Assembly (NCBI RefSeq): GCF_030816505.1
Contig: NZ_JAUSYB010000001.1
Span: forward strand, 868,001 to 932,000
Origin: Microbacterium sp. W4I20
GTDB lineage: Bacteria > Actinomycetota > Actinomycetes > Actinomycetales > Microbacteriaceae
DNA length: 64,000 nucleotides
Direction: 5' to 3'
Shown: positions 63,891-64,000 of the stretch, in pieces
How positions within the stretch are numbered: position 1 is the stretch's first letter
Layout of the letters: every line of letters starts with the position of its first letter
The notes under the pieces: generated by a model
The model's database searches: none
Seen by the model: only the letters and a program-made list of their open reading frames with translations
Told to the model about the DNA's origin: nothing
Translations under genes and position numbers: made by a program

Positions 63891-64000
63891 ATAGACCGTG
63901 ATCGCGCTCTCCGCTCCCGCACCCGGCCGGATGGACAGCACGGCGATCGCACCCGGCGCGGTGAACGACACGGACGCGTGCACGGGCGCCGTCGTGCCGA
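63885..64000 (-). CDS. C-terminal end of a probable DUF5719-family secreted protein
   Basis: Only the last 37 codons are present, with beta-strand-like sequence APVHASVSFTAPGAIAVLSI and an end reading ESAITVYP. The position beside the metallopeptidase/DUF3499 pair and the strand pattern suit DUF5719 proteins, large exported actinobacterial proteins, but the fragment is too short to be sure. It is the converging neighbour of the metallopeptidase-family gene. Confidence 0.45.
   Translation of the reverse strand, partial: GTTAPVHASVSFTAPGAIAVLSIRPGAGAESAITVYP

Overview
The window is a continuous stretch of high-GC actinobacterial chromosome. It most resembles Microbacteriaceae, probably Microbacterium or a close relative. 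This rests on the gene set (WhiB1-type regulator, SigR/RsrA, fused 2-oxoglutarate decarboxylase/dehydrogenase Kgd, GuaB1, Eis-type acetyltransferase, MtrAB-LpqB, DUF3499), on TANNNT -10 boxes placed directly before start codons, and on gene order. It is gene-dense, no gap exceeds 300 bases, and I see no rRNA, tRNA, CRISPR, insertion sequence or prophage.

Left part (1-22 kb): a divergent pair of an AhpD-like gene (partial) and an alpha/beta hydrolase; a five-gene Opp/Dpp-type ABC importer (1263-6211); an acetyltransferase, uracil-DNA glycosylase and short-chain dehydrogenase; a methionine block (metY and metX with an endonuclease/phosphatase-family gene between them); a reverse-strand run of thiamine-binding protein, GNAT, MFS exporter and NUDIX genes; a GT87-type membrane glycosyltransferase with NAD(P)H-hydrate repair; an Old Yellow Enzyme; two CNNM/CorC-type membrane proteins; and divergent guaB1 and kgd.

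Middle part (26-52.6 kb): a conserved actinobacterial core: Eis, rsrA-sigR, aroA-rsgA-bcp, whiB1, pdtaS, an Rv3235-like gene, an alanine aminotransferase, secA, hpf, comF, lpqB-mtrB-mtrA. From memory this matches the Mycobacterium tuberculosis whiB1-to-mtrA neighbourhood. Two stretches look inserted: an HTH/SAF/CpaE-like group (34.3-37.2 kb), whose flanks carry two identical copies of a perfect DnaA-box sequence, and a PadR-regulated ABC exporter followed by a coiled-coil/glycine-rich protein (41.3-46.9 kb).

Right part (52.7-64 kb): an operon of a repeat-tailed membrane protein, DUF4129, DUF4350, MoxR ATPase and DUF58 proteins. Next to it are spoIIM-like and RDD genes transcribed divergently from an apparently shared, symmetric -10 element. 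A three-gene MacB-like efflux operon, DUF3499, a metallopeptidase-family protein without HExxH, and the 3' end of a probable DUF5719 gene follow.

Regulatory layout: about twenty genes have a TANNNT hexamer 6-8 bases before the start codon, so their mRNAs are probably leaderless. At four junctions the stop codon of the upstream gene forms the first three bases of that hexamer. A GGATGCCG/CGGCATCC word recurs on both strands and seems to impose unusual codon choices. All calls come from reading sequence; no database search or computation was run.
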